From the NCBI RefSeq assembly GCF_012911925.1, contig NZ_JAAXKY010000048.1, positions 1 through 45,392 on the forward strand: a stretch of 45,392 nt of DNA, in the 5' to 3' direction. Of this stretch, positions 1 to 9,596 are shown one piece after another; position 1 is the first letter of the stretch; each line of letters opens with the position of its first letter. This DNA comes from Pseudonocardia xinjiangensis. GTDB taxonomy: Bacteria > Actinomycetota > Actinomycetes > Mycobacteriales > Pseudonocardiaceae. The notes beneath the pieces are model-generated. The model was not told the DNA's origin and ran no database searches. It saw nothing but the letters and a program-made list of their open reading frames with translations. The position numbers and the translations under genes were made by a program.

Positions 1-78
1 CCGAACCCGGAAGCTAAGCCCTCCAGCGCCGATGGTACTGCACTCGTTAGGGTGTGGGAGAGTAGGTCGCCGCCGACA
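1..78 (+). rRNA. rrf: 5S ribosomal RNA, 3' part
   Basis: The first 78 bases match the conserved second half of actinobacterial 5S rRNA: CCGAACCCGGAAGCTAAGCC, then GCGCCGATGGTACTGC, then GGGAGAGTAGGTCGCCGCC at the 3' end. The 5' part lies outside the window, so this is the tail of an rrn operon. The intrinsic terminator at 90-126 follows directly. The 3' end is placed at 78 by comparison with known 5S genes and could be off by a base or two. Confidence 0.95.
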
Positions 79-89
79 TCAAACTGTTT

Positions 90-126
90 GTGGGCCCCCG
101 CCGTCTGGCGGGGGCCCACTTTTTTG
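90..126 (+). terminator. Intrinsic terminator of the rrn operon
   Basis: A perfect 13-bp stem (GTGGGCCCCCGCC at 90-102 with GGCGGGGGCCCAC at 107-119) closes a GTCT loop and is followed by six T at 120-125. This is a textbook rho-independent terminator, unusually strong for such GC-rich DNA, and ends transcription of the rRNA operon. Confidence 0.95.
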
Positions 127-138
127 TATCCTCTGCAG
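127..138 (+). promoter_or_regulatory. Candidate -10 box (TATCCT) for a leaderless mRNA
   Basis: TATCCT at 127-132 fits the actinobacterial -10 pattern TANNNT and begins one base after the terminator T-run. Six bases later comes GTG at 139, the spacing typical of leaderless actinobacterial genes. No Shine-Dalgarno sequence precedes that GTG. A -35 box would have to lie inside the terminator hairpin and no consensus is visible there, so this is a prediction. Confidence 0.45.
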
Positions 139-3100
139 GTGAGTATCGCGGATGGTTCCGGCGATAACCGCCCGCGACGAGATGATCGCGACGGCGCCAG
201 GGGACCCGACAGCCGACAGACACGTGCCCGTGGAGACCGCCCGGAGCGCGGTGATGAGCGTCGCGGTGCAGAACGCGGCCGTCGTGACGCACGTGCAGGA
301 GGAGCCGGCGGCCGCGTCGGCTCGGGCTGGTCCGGTGGTGGGTCCCGGGAGTCCGACCGGGGCTACCGGCCCCGCAGCGAGTCGTACGGGGGCGCGGGAG
401 CACCGGCACGTGGTGCCGGGGGCTCCGGCCGGGACGCGGCACGGCGGGACGACCGTGCCCGGGATGACAGGCGTGGCACCGACCGTTCCGGTGATCGAGG
501 CCGGTCCGGCTACCAGGGGAACAGCAGGTACGACCGGGGATCCGAGGGATCCGACAGGCCCCGCTCCGGCGGTGCGGGCGGCCGGCGGTCCGACGCGGAC
601 CGCAGCTCGTACCCGCGCCGCGACGAGGCTTCGGGAGGCGACCGCTACCGCGGCAGCCGTGGTGACCGGACCGGCGCCGACCGGACCGGGGGCACGGATC
701 GCCGAGGCTGGTCCGAGGACCGCCCCAGGAGCGGTAGCGGCTGGTCCGAGCGTCGATCTGGCGGGCAGCGGCCGTCCGACTCCCCGCGCGGTGGGAACCG
801 GGAGGACCGGGGTGCGGGAGCAGCGCCGTGGAGTCGTGACCGGGATGAGCGCGGGAGTGGCACCCCACGGTACGAGCGGTCGACGGGTGACGACCGCGGT
901 GGCTACCAGGGCCGGGCCCGCGGGGACGACCGCGGGGACCGGGGTGGCTATCGCGGTGCCGGCGGAGATCGCAGCGGGGACGACCGCGGCGGGAACCGCG
1001 GGAGCTCGGGTGGCTACCGCAGAGACGACCGGGGAGACCGCGGTGGATACCGCGGCAATACCGGTGCGAGCCGCGGCGGATACCGAGGCGGTGAGAGTGG
1101 GCGCAGCGATTTCCGGGGCAATGATTTCCGGGGGAGCGAGTCTCGCGGCAGCGATTTCCGCGGAAAGGCCGGGTCGGACCGCGGCAGCGACGCCGGCGGC
1201 GACCGCGGCGGTCCCGGGAGCGACCGCGGCGGATATCGCGGGGGCTACCGCGGAAACACCGGTGGTGACCGGGGCGGTTATCGCGGCGGAAACACCGGTG
1301 GTGACCGCAGTGGTTCTCGCGCGGACGAGCGTGGCGACCGCGGTGGTTCTCGCGGGAATGCCGGTGGTTCCCGTGCGGATGACCGCGGTGGTTATCGCGG
1401 CGGGAGCTCGGGTGGCGACCGGGCCGGGTATCGGCGCGACGACAAGGGCGGCCAGCGCAGCGACGATCGTGGCGGTTATCGCGGTGGCAGTGCCGCCGGC
1501 GGCGACCGTGGTGCCTCCCGGACCGATGACCGTGGCGGTTATCGCGGAGACGACCGCGGTGGATACCGCGGGGACGACCGGGGCGGCCGCGGTGGCTTCC
1601 GCGCAGCCGACTCCGGCGGCCGCAGTGCCGGCCGTCCGTACGACAAGAGCGCGGAGCGCTCGAGGGACGACCGCTCGGAGAGCAGGAGCGACCGGCCGGG
1701 GACCAGGGGGAGTGGCCCCACCTCGAGTCGGCAGGACGACCGGCCGAGTGCCGCTCGGGAGCACGGCAGTACCGACCGCGGCGACGAGCGCGGCACCCGG
1801 ACCGACGAGTCGGTGAGCGCTGCGCCCACGGAGCGACAGGACGCGGAGCGGCCCGCTGCCCGGTCGGCGGCCGCGGAGGACCGCGACGACCGCAGCGGTG
1901 ACCGCCCGGCGGGCGCCGGCAGCGACGGCGGCACCGACCACCGGTCGAGCGTCGGCGATGAGCAGCAGTCGGGTTCCGAGGACCAAGGCGCCGAGCGCCG
2001 GTCGAGCGTCGGAAATGAGCGGCCGTCCGGTTCCCAGGACCGCAGCGGCGAGCGCCGCCCGAGTGCCCGCAGTGACCGGCCGTCCGGTGAGGCGCGCGGG
2101 CGCGGTGACCGGTCGGGCGACCGCGGACCGGCGCGTGACCGTAGTGCGAGCAGCTACGGCCGTGGCGCCGGGGCCAGGAGCGGGGGGCCCAGAGCCGGCG
2201 CCGCCGGTGGTGGCCGATCCTCCGAGCGCTCGGGCCGCTCCCGCCCGACCGAGGGCGTGCCCGTCGCGCGGGTCGCCGAGCCGCCGCTCAGCGACGACAT
2301 CACCACCGCGGGCCTCGACCCCGAGGTGCGCCGGGACCTGCGTGGCCTGCAGAAGGACACCGCCGACAGCGTGGCGCGCCACCTCGTGGCCGCGGGAATG
2401 CTCGTCGACGACGATCCCGAACTCGCTCTCGAGCACGCGCGGTTCGCGCGCACCCGCGCTTCCCGGATCGCCGTGGTGCGGGAGGCCGCGGGCATCGCGG
2501 CCTACCACGCCGGTGAATGGGCGGAGGCGCTGAGTGAGCTGCGGGCCGCCCGCCGGATGGGCGGGGGACCTGGGCACCTCGCGGTGATGGCCGACATCGA
2601 ACGCGCACTGGGTCGTCCGGAGCGCGCGCTCGACCTGAGCCGCGGGCCCGAGGTCCGCGAGCTGGGCCGGGCCGAGGCCATCGAGCTGCTCATCGTGGCT
2701 GCAGGTGCGCGGCGCGACCTGGGTGAGCTCGACGCCGCTGTGATCGGCTTGCAGGTGCCGGAGCTGGACCCGGCGCGGCGCGAGCCGTGGAGCAGCAGGC
2801 TCTTCTACGCCCACGCGGACAACCTCCTCGCGGCCGGTCGAGAGTCGGATGCGCTGGAGTGGTTCGTCCACGCCGCCAACGCCGACGCCGACGGCGAGAC
2901 GGACGCCGAGATCCGCATCGCCGAGCTCACCGGGGAGCCGCTGCTCCCGGAGGACGACGTCGAGTTCGGCCCGGAGGACCTGACCGACCTCCCGGCCGGC
3001 GGGGACGTCGCCGACGAGTCCGGGGAACCGGCCTCCGACCGTCCCGGTGCGGATGCCGATGTCCCGGACGGTCCGACGGACGCGGGCGACGACACCGCGG

Positions 3101-3417
3101 ACGCCGCCGTGAGCGACACCGCCGTTGCAGCCACGCACCCTGAGGTCGTGGGCCACGACGCTCCGACCGAGAAGGTCGGGGATGACGACGGCGCCGAGAC
3201 CGGCGCTGACACGGCAACCGCAGGGAATGACGCCCCTGACGGTGACGCCGTGGCTGGTGATGCCGAGGCCGCAGGCACCGAGGTCGTGACGGACGACACG
3301 GCGGCGGACGGCAGCGGCGACGCCACGATCGGCGAGGCCGCCGGCACTCCTGCCGCGGGTGCCGATGCCGAGGTGCGCGGGGATCCGGCCGCGCCGAGAG
3401 GGGATGCACGGTCGTGA
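139..3417 (+). CDS. TPR protein with a very long RGG/GGYRG-rich disordered arm (Rv1691-like)
   Basis: Protein of 1092 residues if it starts at GTG 139; an upstream start at 52 would lie inside the 5S gene. Residues about 6-705 are low-complexity and rich in Arg, Gly, Asp and Ser, with ten GGYRG pentapeptides between about 250 and 495 plus many DRGG and DFRG units. Residues about 715-930 form the conserved part, beginning [20 protein letters not shown], an alpha-helical TPR-like domain as in Mycobacterium Rv1691. The last 160 residues are acidic and Ala/Asp-rich. Rv1691 is only about 250 residues long, so the arm is an addition. RGG boxes bind RNA in known proteins; a role with RNA or ribosomes here is inference. 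The stop overlaps the HAD gene start (GTGA). Confidence 0.8.
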   Translation: MSIADGSGDNRPRRDDRDGARGPDSRQTRARGDRPERGDERRGAERGRRDARAGGAGGRVGSGWSGGGSRESDRGYRPRSESYGGAGAPARGAGGSGRDAARRDDRARDDRRGTDRSGDRGRSGYQGNSRYDRGSEGSDRPRSGGAGGRRSDADRSSYPRRDEASGGDRYRGSRGDRTGADRTGGTDRRGWSEDRPRSGSGWSERRSGGQRPSDSPRGGNREDRGAGAAPWSRDRDERGSGTPRYERSTGDDRGGYQGRARGDDRGDRGGYRGAGGDRSGDDRGGNRGSSGGYRRDDRGDRGGYRGNTGASRGGYRGGESGRSDFRGNDFRGSESRGSDFRGKAGSDRGSDAGGDRGGPGSDRGGYRGGYRGNTGGDRGGYRGGNTGGDRSGSRADERGDRGGSRGNAGGSRADDRGGYRGGSSGGDRAGYRRDDKGGQRSDDRGGYRGGSAAGGDRGASRTDDRGGYRGDDRGGYRGDDRGGRGGFRAADSGGRSAGRPYDKSAERSRDDRSESRSDRPGTRGSGPTSSRQDDRPSAAREHGSTDRGDERGTRTDESVSAAPTERQDAERPAARSAAAEDRDDRSGDRPAGAGSDGGTDHRSSVGDEQQSGSEDQGAERRSSVGNERPSGSQDRSGERRPSARSDRPSGEARGRGDRSGDRGPARDRSASSYGRGAGARSGGPRAGAAGGGRSSERSGRSRPTEGVPVARVAEPPLSDDITTAGLDPEVRRDLRGLQKDTADSVARHLVAAGMLVDDDPELALEHARFARTRASRIAVVREAAGIAAYHAGEWAEALSELRAARRMGGGPGHLAVMADIERALGRPERALDLSRGPEVRELGRAEAIELLIVAAGARRDLGELDAAVIGLQVPELDPARREPWSSRLFYAHADNLLAAGRESDALEWFVHAANADADGETDAEIRIAELTGEPLLPEDDVEFGPEDLTDLPAGGDVADESGEPASDRPGADADVPDGPTDAGDDTADAAVSDTAVAATHPEVVGHDAPTEKVGDDDGAETGADTATAGNDAPDGDAVAGDAEAAGTEVVTDDTAADGSGDATIGEAAGTPAAGADAEVRGDPAAPRGDARS

Positions 3418-4529
3418 CCGACAGCGCCACCGATCTGCTGAGCAAGCACGACGTCGTACTCGCCGACCTGGACGGCACGCTGTACCGCGGGCAGCTCGCC
3501 GTGCCCGGGGCGGTGGAGGCCGTGAAGGCCGCCCGGGAGCGCGGTGTGCCCACCAGCTACGTCACGAACAACGCCTCCCGGCGGCCGTCGGACGTGGCGG
3601 CCCACCTGGCCGAGCTCGGCTACCCGGCCGGTGACGGGGACGTGGTCACCAGCTCGCAGGCGGCGGCGGCGATGCTCGCGAAGCAGCTCCCGGCCGGGTC
3701 GCGGGTGCTCGTCGTCGGCACCGACGCCCTGGCCGCCGAGGTCGTCGGCGTCGGGCTGGCCGTGACCGAACGCGCGGAGGACGCCGTGGCGGTGGTGCAG
3801 GGCCACAGCCCGGACACCGGGTGGCGGCTGCTGGCCGAGGCATCGGTCGCGCTCCGGGCCGGGGCCGTGTGGGTCGCGTGCAACCTCGACTCCACGCTGC
3901 CGACCGAACGTGGTCTGCTGCCCGGCAACGGGGCCATGGTCTCGGTGCTGCGGGTCGCCACCGGGCGGGAGCCGCAGGTGGCGGGGAAGCCCGCTCCCGG
4001 TCTGTTGTACAGCGCGGTGGAGCGCACCGGGGCGAAGGCCGCCCTGATGGTGGGCGACCGGCTCGACAGCGACGTGGAGGGTGGGCGCGCGGCCGGCCTG
4101 CCCACCCTGCTCGTCCTGACCGGTGTCTCCGACCCGGCGGAGCTGCTCGCCGTGCCGCCCGCGCTGCGGCCCGACTACGTCGACGCCGACCTGGGAGCGC
4201 TCACCCGGGCTCCCGAGGAGCTCGCCCCCGGAGTGCGGCCCGGCTGGGGTGCGCGTGTCACCGGCCACGGCGCGCTGACGCTCACGGCGGACGGGGGCAC
4301 GGACCCGCTCGACGCGCTCCGCACGCTGTGCTCCGTGCACTGGGGCGCGGGCGGCGGACCCGCCGTCGTGACGGCCGACGGCCCGGATGCCGCGCGTGCC
4401 CTGCGGGCTCTCGGGCTCGCCGGGGCCGACACATCCTCGGCTACCGTGGGTGGTGTGGACGGTGCCCCATCCCTGGCCGACGGAGCGCGCCGTGCCACCG
4501 GGACCGACAACGCGGGAGCGCATTCATGA
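3414..4529 (+). CDS. HAD-superfamily hydrolase, NagD-like (Rv1692-like)
   Basis: Protein of 371 residues. HAD motif I is [11 protein letters not shown] with nucleophile Asp18 and Asp20, motif II is VTNNAS, the motif III Lys is in [10 protein letters not shown], and motif IV is VGDRLDSDV. This matches the NagD/4-nitrophenylphosphatase branch; the Mycobacterium homologue at this place is Rv1692, reported as a glycerol-3-phosphate phosphatase. Residues after about 280 form a C-terminal extension. The GTG start overlaps the previous stop by 4 nt, and the stop overlaps the next ATG by 4 nt, so translation is probably coupled along this operon. Substrate specificity cannot be read from the sequence. 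Confidence 0.88.
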   Translation: MTDSATDLLSKHDVVLADLDGTLYRGQLAVPGAVEAVKAARERGVPTSYVTNNASRRPSDVAAHLAELGYPAGDGDVVTSSQAAAAMLAKQLPAGSRVLVVGTDALAAEVVGVGLAVTERAEDAVAVVQGHSPDTGWRLLAEASVALRAGAVWVACNLDSTLPTERGLLPGNGAMVSVLRVATGREPQVAGKPAPGLLYSAVERTGAKAALMVGDRLDSDVEGGRAAGLPTLLVLTGVSDPAELLAVPPALRPDYVDADLGALTRAPEELAPGVRPGWGARVTGHGALTLTADGGTDPLDALRTLCSVHWGAGGGPAVVTADGPDAARALRALGLAGADTSSATVGGVDGAPSLADGARRATGTDNAGAHS

Positions 4530-4708
4530 CCGTCCCCAGGCCGGGGCCCCCACCAGTACCAGCGGATCCGCAGGAGATCGTCTCCCGCGCGATGGCGGGT
4601 CTCGACGCGCTGGGCGACCGGCCGCTCGCCGAGCACGTGGAGGTGTTCGAGCGCGTGCACGCCGCGCTGGGCGAGGCGCTCGCTGCGGGAACCTCCGGCG
4701 CTGCGTGA
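4526..4708 (+). CDS. Small conserved protein between the HAD gene and tlyA (Rv1693-like)
   Basis: Sixty residues: a proline-rich start ([19 protein letters not shown]) followed by an amphipathic helical part (AMAGLDALGDRPLAEHVEVF). A protein of about this size sits at the same place in Mycobacterium (Rv1693). It overlaps both neighbours by 4 nt (ATGA at 4526, GTGA at 4705), which supports it as a real gene. No function is known. Helical content and conserved position hint at a small partner protein, but that is speculation. Confidence 0.75.
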   Translation: MTVPRPGPPPVPADPQEIVSRAMAGLDALGDRPLAEHVEVFERVHAALGEALAAGTSGAA

Positions 4709-5502
4709 CGGTGGTCACCCGAGCTCGCCTCGACGCCGAGATGGTGCGCCGGGGCCTCGCCCGCTCCCGGCAGCAGGCCGGAGAGCTGATCGAGCAGGGG
4801 CGGGTCGCGGTCCGCGGCGTACCGGCGGGCAAGGCCGCCACCGTCGTCGACCGGGACACCCCGGTGACGGTCACGCAGACCGACGAACGTGAGTGGGCCT
4901 CCCGCGGCGCCCACAAACTGATCGGCGCCCTGGACGCGTTCGGCGTGGACGTCACGGGGCGGCGCTGCCTCGACGCGGGCGCGTCGACCGGCGGGTTCAC
5001 CGACGTGCTGCTCGACCGAGGGGCCGCCGAGGTCGTGGCGGTCGACGTCGGCTACGGGCAGCTCGTGTGGCGGCTGCGCAGCGATGAGCGGGTCCACGTG
5101 CACGACCGCACCAACGTGCGCGCTCTGGAACCGTCGGCGATCGGCGGACCGGTCGACCTGGTCGTCGCCGACCTGTCGTTCATCTCGCTGCGTACCGTGC
5201 TCCCTGCACTCGTCGCGTGCACCCGCGAGGACGGTGAGCTGTTGCCGATGGTCAAGCCGCAGTTCGAGGTGGGCCGCCAGCGGCTCGGCTCGGGCGGGGT
5301 GGTCCGCGACGCGGGCCTGCGGCTCGACGCGCTCACCGAGGTCACCACCGCGGCGCGGGCGTCGGGGCTGGTCCTGCTGGGGGCGGTGGCGAGCCCGCTG
5401 CCCGGCCCGTCCGGCAATGTCGAGTTCTTTCTGCGGCTGTCCCGCCACGGCGTCGACGCTGGGGACGCGGTGCTGGCCGCGGCGATCGAGGAGGGCCCGT
5501 GA
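4705..5502 (+). CDS. tlyA: TlyA, 16S/23S rRNA 2'-O-methyltransferase (hemolysin A family)
   Basis: Protein of 265 residues. The N-terminal 60 residues form an S4 RNA-binding domain (RLDAEMVRRGLARSRQQAGE). The rest is a FtsJ-like Rossmann methyltransferase with a SAM motif in CLDAGASTGGFTDVLL, followed by DLVVADLSFISL and MVKPQFEVG. In mycobacteria TlyA methylates 16S C1409 and 23S C1920, and its loss gives capreomycin and viomycin resistance. GTG 4705 is chosen for the GTGA overlap with the preceding stop; GTG 4711 is also possible. Part of the Rv1691-Rv1696-like operon, overlapping nadK by 4 nt. Confidence 0.93.
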   Translation: MTVVTRARLDAEMVRRGLARSRQQAGELIEQGRVAVRGVPAGKAATVVDRDTPVTVTQTDEREWASRGAHKLIGALDAFGVDVTGRRCLDAGASTGGFTDVLLDRGAAEVVAVDVGYGQLVWRLRSDERVHVHDRTNVRALEPSAIGGPVDLVVADLSFISLRTVLPALVACTREDGELLPMVKPQFEVGRQRLGSGGVVRDAGLRLDALTEVTTAARASGLVLLGAVASPLPGPSGNVEFFLRLSRHGVDAGDAVLAAAIEEGP

Positions 5503-6413
5503 CACGGGAGGTTCTGGTCGTCCTGCACTCCGGGCGGGAGACCAACCGGCGCACGGCGGCGGCGGTGGCACACCGGCTCGCCGCCTCCGGCATCCGGTTG
5601 CGCGTGCTGGGGGAGGAGTGGGCCGAGGTCCAGAACGGCGACCTGCCTGCTCCGCTCGCCCCGCGGATCGTCGACGGCCGTCCCGGATGCGCCGAGACCG
5701 CCGAGGTGGTGCTCGTGCTGGGCGGGGACGGCACGCTGCTGCGGGCCGCGGAGATGGCCCGGCCGGTGGGGGTGCCGCTGCTCGGGGTGAACCTCGGGCG
5801 GGTCGGCTTCCTGGCCGAGGCCGAGGAGGAGTCGCTCGACGAGGCGCTCGACGCCATCGTGGAGGGCGGTTACTGCGTCGAGGAACGCATGACGCTCGAC
5901 GCCGTCGCCCGTCTCGACGGGCACGTGCTCGCCCGCACGTGGGCGCTCAACGAGGCGACCGTCGAGAAGGTCAGCAGGGAACGGATCCTCGAGGTGGTGC
6001 TCGAGGTGGACGGCCGGCCGGTCTCCGCGTTCGGGTGCGACGGCGTGCTCTGCGCGACGCCGACGGGATCCACCGCCTACGCGTTCTCCGCGGGTGGCCC
6101 GCTGGTGTGGCCGCAGGTCGAGGCGCTGCTGCTGGTGCCGAGCAACGCGCACGCGCTGTTCGCCCGGCCGATGGTGATCGCCCCGGACAGCGAGGTGGCC
6201 ATCGAGGTCGACCCGTCGGGGCCGCCCGCGGTGCTCGACTGCGACGGACGGCGCACCGTGGCGCTGCCGCCCGGAGCGCGGGTGGAGCTCGCCCGCAGCG
6301 CCACCCCGGTGCGGATGGTCCGGCTGGACGGGCAGCCCTTCGCCGACCGGCTGGTGCGCAAGTTCGACCTGCCCGTTCGGGGATGGCGGGGCGCGCCGCA
6401 GTCCGGCAACTGA
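5499..6413 (+). CDS. nadK: NAD kinase
   Basis: Protein of 304 residues. The catalytic GGDGT motif is at residues 75-79 (VLGGDGTLLRAAE), followed by NLGRVGFLAE, NEATVEK, and the nucleotide-binding stretch CDGVLCATPTGSTAYAFSAG. NAD kinase phosphorylates NAD to NADP using ATP or polyphosphate in the cytosol. The GTG start overlaps the tlyA stop (GTGA). The length is normal for actinobacterial PpnK. Known in mycobacteria as ppnK (Rv1695). Confidence 0.95.
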   Translation: MTREVLVVLHSGRETNRRTAAAVAHRLAASGIRLRVLGEEWAEVQNGDLPAPLAPRIVDGRPGCAETAEVVLVLGGDGTLLRAAEMARPVGVPLLGVNLGRVGFLAEAEEESLDEALDAIVEGGYCVEERMTLDAVARLDGHVLARTWALNEATVEKVSRERILEVVLEVDGRPVSAFGCDGVLCATPTGSTAYAFSAGGPLVWPQVEALLLVPSNAHALFARPMVIAPDSEVAIEVDPSGPPAVLDCDGRRTVALPPGARVELARSATPVRMVRLDGQPFADRLVRKFDLPVRGWRGAPQSGN

Positions 6414-6434
6414 GGCGTTGTCGGTTCGGCGCCG

Positions 6435-6447
6435 TACGCTTCGCCCC
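6435..6447 (+). promoter_or_regulatory. Candidate -10 box before recN (leaderless type)
   Basis: TACGCT at 6435-6440 fits TANNNT and lies seven bases before ATG 6448, in the 34-nt gap between nadK and recN where no Shine-Dalgarno is visible. This suggests a leaderless recN transcript independent of the upstream operon. No good -35 box is seen. Confidence 0.35.
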
Positions 6448-8271
6448 ATGTTGGCCGAGATGCGGATCCAGGGCCTCGGCGTGATCGACGACGCTACGCT
6501 CGAACTGGATCCCGGGCTCACGGTGCTCACCGGTGAGACCGGCGCGGGCAAGACCATGGTCGTCACGGGGCTGTCGTTGCTCGGGGGTGGCCGCGCGGAG
6601 TCCTCGCGCGTCGCCGAGGGTGCGCGGCGCGCCGTCGTGGAGGGTCGCTTCAGTGCCGACCCGGCGGCGATGAAGGTGGCCGACGAGGTGGGCGCCGACG
6701 CCGACGACGACGGCACGCTCATCGCGGTGCGCACCGTGGGTGCCGACGGCCGGTCCCGGGCCCATCTGGGCGGGCGCTCGGTGCCGGTCGGGGTGCTGTC
6801 GCGGCTCGCGGAGGCCACGCTGGCCGTCCACGGTCAGAACGACCAGCTGCGGCTCCTGCGCCCCGCTGAGCAGCGGGCCCTGCTCGACCGGTTCGCCGGC
6901 GACGGGGTCGGCCTGCCGTTGGAGCGCTACCGCGCCGTCCGCGCGGAGTGGCAGCGGGTGGCGGCCGAGCTCGTCGAGCGGCGCGACGGCGCACGCCGGC
7001 TCGCGCAGGAGGCCGACCTGCTGCGCCACGGCCTCACGGAGATCACGGCGGTCGATCCGCGGCCGGGTGAGGACGTGGAGCTGGTCGACCTGGCCCACCG
7101 GCTGTCCGCGGCCGACGACCTGCGCGAGGTCGCATCCAGTGCCCAGCTGGCGCTGGTGGGTCCGGAGGACGGCGACCTGGACACCCCCGGTGCGCTCGCG
7201 TTGATCGGCGACGCGCGCCACCGGCTCGCCGGCGCAGGCGACCCCGACCTCACCGCGCTGGACGCGCGGCTGGGGGAGGTGCTCGCGCTGCTCGGCGACG
7301 TCGGCACGGAGCTCACCGGCTACCTCGACCGCCTCGACGCCGACCCGGAACGGCTGTCGGAGGTGCTCACGCGGCAGGCCGAGCTCAAGGCGCTCACCCG
7401 CAAGTACGCGGCCGACATCGACGGCGTGCTCGCCTGGGCCGACGCCGCGAGGGAACGGCTGGCCGGGCTCGACACCTCCGACGAGGCCCTCGCCGCACTC
7501 GCCGCCCGCCGCGACGAGCTGGGCGTCGAGCTGGCCGAGCACGCGGCGGCCGTCACGGCGGCCCGCACCGAGGCCGCCGCCCGCCTGGCCGCCGACACCA
7601 CGGCGGAGCTGGGCGGCCTGGCGATGCAGGACGCGCGGCTGCTCGTGGAGGTGTTTCCCCGCGAGGCCGGACCGGGGGCCGCCGATGCACTGCGGGTCGG
7701 CGGCGCCACCCTCGTGGCCGGCACCGACGGCGTCGACGAGGTGGAGCTGCGGCTGGTCGCCCACGCCGGTGCCACGCCGTTGCCGCTGCACAAGGGCGCA
7801 TCCGGTGGTGAGCTCTCGCGCGTGATGCTGGCGCTGGAGGTGGCGCTCGCCGGGGCCGACCCCGTTCCCACGATGGTGTTCGACGAGGTCGACGCGGGTG
7901 TCGGGGGCCGCGCCGCGGTCGAGATCGGGCGCCGGCTGGCCCGCCTCGCGGCGCGCCACCAGGTGATCGTGGTGACCCACCTGCCCCAGGTCGCGGCGTA
8001 CGCCGACCGGCATCTGGTGGTCGACAAGACGGCGCGCAACGGCTCCGGCCCCACCCGCAGCCGGGTGCGGACGCTGGCCGAGAGCGACCGCATCGTCGAG
8101 CTCGCGCGGATGCTGGCCGGGCTCGACGACACCGACACCGGTCGTGCCCACGCCGAGGAGCTGCTGGGAGCCGCCCGGGCCCACCGTGAGGCCGATCGGG
8201 CCCGTCCCCACGGCGCAGCCACCGACGCGGCCACGCCCCGGAACCGCAAGAAGGCGCCCAGCCGCGCCTGA
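6448..8271 (+). CDS. recN: DNA repair protein RecN
   Basis: Protein of 607 residues, an SMC-like ATPase acting in double-strand break repair. Walker A is GETGAGKT at residues 29-36. A long, charged, Ala/Leu/Arg-rich middle (about 150-370) is the expected coiled coil. The ABC signature is in GASGGELSRVMLALEVA and Walker B is PTMVFDEVDAGVGG, followed by VTHLPQVAAYAD. ATG 6448 is preferred because the conserved RecN start (MLAEMRIQGLGVIDDATLEL) begins here; an upstream TTG at 6418 would add ten unconserved residues. The position behind nadK is the same as in Mycobacterium (Rv1696). Confidence 0.95.
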   Translation: MLAEMRIQGLGVIDDATLELDPGLTVLTGETGAGKTMVVTGLSLLGGGRAESSRVAEGARRAVVEGRFSADPAAMKVADEVGADADDDGTLIAVRTVGADGRSRAHLGGRSVPVGVLSRLAEATLAVHGQNDQLRLLRPAEQRALLDRFAGDGVGLPLERYRAVRAEWQRVAAELVERRDGARRLAQEADLLRHGLTEITAVDPRPGEDVELVDLAHRLSAADDLREVASSAQLALVGPEDGDLDTPGALALIGDARHRLAGAGDPDLTALDARLGEVLALLGDVGTELTGYLDRLDADPERLSEVLTRQAELKALTRKYAADIDGVLAWADAARERLAGLDTSDEALAALAARRDELGVELAEHAAAVTAARTEAAARLAADTTAELGGLAMQDARLLVEVFPREAGPGAADALRVGGATLVAGTDGVDEVELRLVAHAGATPLPLHKGASGGELSRVMLALEVALAGADPVPTMVFDEVDAGVGGRAAVEIGRRLARLAARHQVIVVTHLPQVAAYADRHLVVDKTARNGSGPTRSRVRTLAESDRIVELARMLAGLDDTDTGRAHAEELLGAARAHREADRARPHGAATDAATPRNRKKAPSRA

Positions 8272-8286
8272 AGGTCGCGCCTCACC

Positions 8287-8307
8287 CCACCCCGCCACCT
8301 GGGGTGG
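8287..8307 (+). terminator. Hairpin after recN, possible weak terminator
   Basis: A 7-bp stem (CCACCCC at 8287-8293 with GGGGTGG at 8301-8307) with a 7-nt loop lies 16 bases after the recN stop. There is no T-run, so termination is uncertain. It is the only structure noted in the 140-bp gap between recN and steA. Confidence 0.3.
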
Positions 8308-8411
8308 AGCCACCCGTCGGAAGGTGGACGGTCGGGGTTCCTCCCGGCGTGCCTTCCTCGTATCACCAGGCCCAGATGCCACAGTGCGTTCATGGAAGGC
8401 GGGTGCCTGGA

Positions 8412-9596
8412 ATGAAGTTGTCCGGTCTGCTGCACCGCTCGCGGCCCGAGCTGCCGGGGCTGTCCGGCGTCGCGCGGGTCGATCGGCGAACCGACGGTCT
8501 GCTCCGTCGCATCAAGCAGGGCGAGATCGCCGTGCTCGACCAGGTCGACCTCGACCGCGCCACAGCCGACGCCCTCGTCGCGGCCGAGGTGACCGCCGTC
8601 GTCAACGCCTCCCCGTCGATCTCCGGGCGGTTCCCGAACCTCGGACCCGAGGTGCTCATCGACGCCGGCATCACGCTGGTGGACAACGTCGGGGCCGAGG
8701 CGCTGCACGCGATCAAGGACGGCAGCCGGATCCGGCTGCTCGACGGTGCCGTCTACGCCGGGGATCTGCACCTGGCCGACGGGGTCGAGCAGACCGCCGA
8801 CACCGTGGCCGACGCCATGGTGGAGGCCAAGTCCGGGCTCACCCACCAGCTCGAGGCGTTCGCCGCCAACACCATCGAGTTCATGCGGCGCGAGCGCGCG
8901 ATGCTGCTGGACGGTGCCGGTGTCCCCGACGTCGATGTCGACCTGGCCGACCGGCAGGTGCTCGTGGTCGCCGCAGGCTTCGACCACGCGGCGGAGCTCG
9001 CCCGGCTCAAGCACTACATCCGCGAGTACAAGCCGGTGTTGGTGGGTGTCGGCGCGGGCGCCGACGCCCTCCTCTCGGCCGGGTACCAGCCGCATCTCAT
9101 CGTCGGCGACCCCGGCGAGGTGTCCAACGAGGCACTGACGTCCGGCGCCGACGTCGTGGTGCCGGCCTTCTCCGACGGCCACGCGCCGGGGCTGCACCGC
9201 GTGCAGGACCTCGGGACGGGCGCGGTCACGTTCCCGAGCTCCGCCAACCCCGAGGACCTCGCGCTGCTGATCGCCGCCCACCACGGCGCGTCGCTCGTGG
9301 TCACGGTGGGGCTGTCGGCGAGCATGGCCGAGTTCCTCGACCGTGGGCGCTCGGGAAGCATCGCGTCCACGTTCCTCACCCGCCTGCAGCTCGGCGGCAC
9401 CCTCGTCGACGGTCGTGTGATCGCCACCCTCTACCGCAGCCGGATCTCCTCGGGAGCGGTGCTGCTGATGATCGCGGCGGCGGTGGTGGCCGTGGTCACC
9501 GCGCTGCTGGTGTCGGACGCGGGTGACGCGGTGCTGGTCTGGCTGTCCCAGGTCTGGGCCACGCTCGTGGGGCAGGTCAGGGGTCTGTTCCGATGA
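8412..9596 (+). CDS. steA: SteA-like cytokinetic ring protein (Rv1697-like)
   Basis: Protein of 394 residues. Residues 1-330 match the conserved SteA/Rv1697 family (related to thiamine pyrophosphokinase folds), with TAVVNASPSISGRFPNLGPE near the start and HLIVGDPGEVSNEAL later. Residues about 340-365 form one transmembrane helix (SSGAVLLMIAAAVVAVVTALL) close to the C-terminus. In Corynebacterium glutamicum SteA works with SteB in daughter-cell separation. ATG 8412 is chosen because conservation starts at MKLSGLLHRS; an earlier in-frame start at 8304 adds unconserved sequence. It overlaps the SteB/MctB gene by 4 nt (ATGA), as expected for a working pair. Confidence 0.87.
   Translation: MKLSGLLHRSRPELPGLSGVARVDRRTDGLLRRIKQGEIAVLDQVDLDRATADALVAAEVTAVVNASPSISGRFPNLGPEVLIDAGITLVDNVGAEALHAIKDGSRIRLLDGAVYAGDLHLADGVEQTADTVADAMVEAKSGLTHQLEAFAANTIEFMRRERAMLLDGAGVPDVDVDLADRQVLVVAAGFDHAAELARLKHYIREYKPVLVGVGAGADALLSAGYQPHLIVGDPGEVSNEALTSGADVVVPAFSDGHAPGLHRVQDLGTGAVTFPSSANPEDLALLIAAHHGASLVVTVGLSASMAEFLDRGRSGSIASTFLTRLQLGGTLVDGRVIATLYRSRISSGAVLLMIAAAVVAVVTALLVSDAGDAVLVWLSQVWATLVGQVRGLFR

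Noticed and set aside
79..3156. Very long minus-strand open frame (1025 codons) opposite the RGG/TPR gene
   Set aside because: Its composition (Ala, Val, Thr, Pro runs) is the mirror of the Arg/Gly repeats in GC-rich DNA, it overlaps the 5S gene and terminator, and it shows no domain. The plus-strand frame has a conserved TPR domain.
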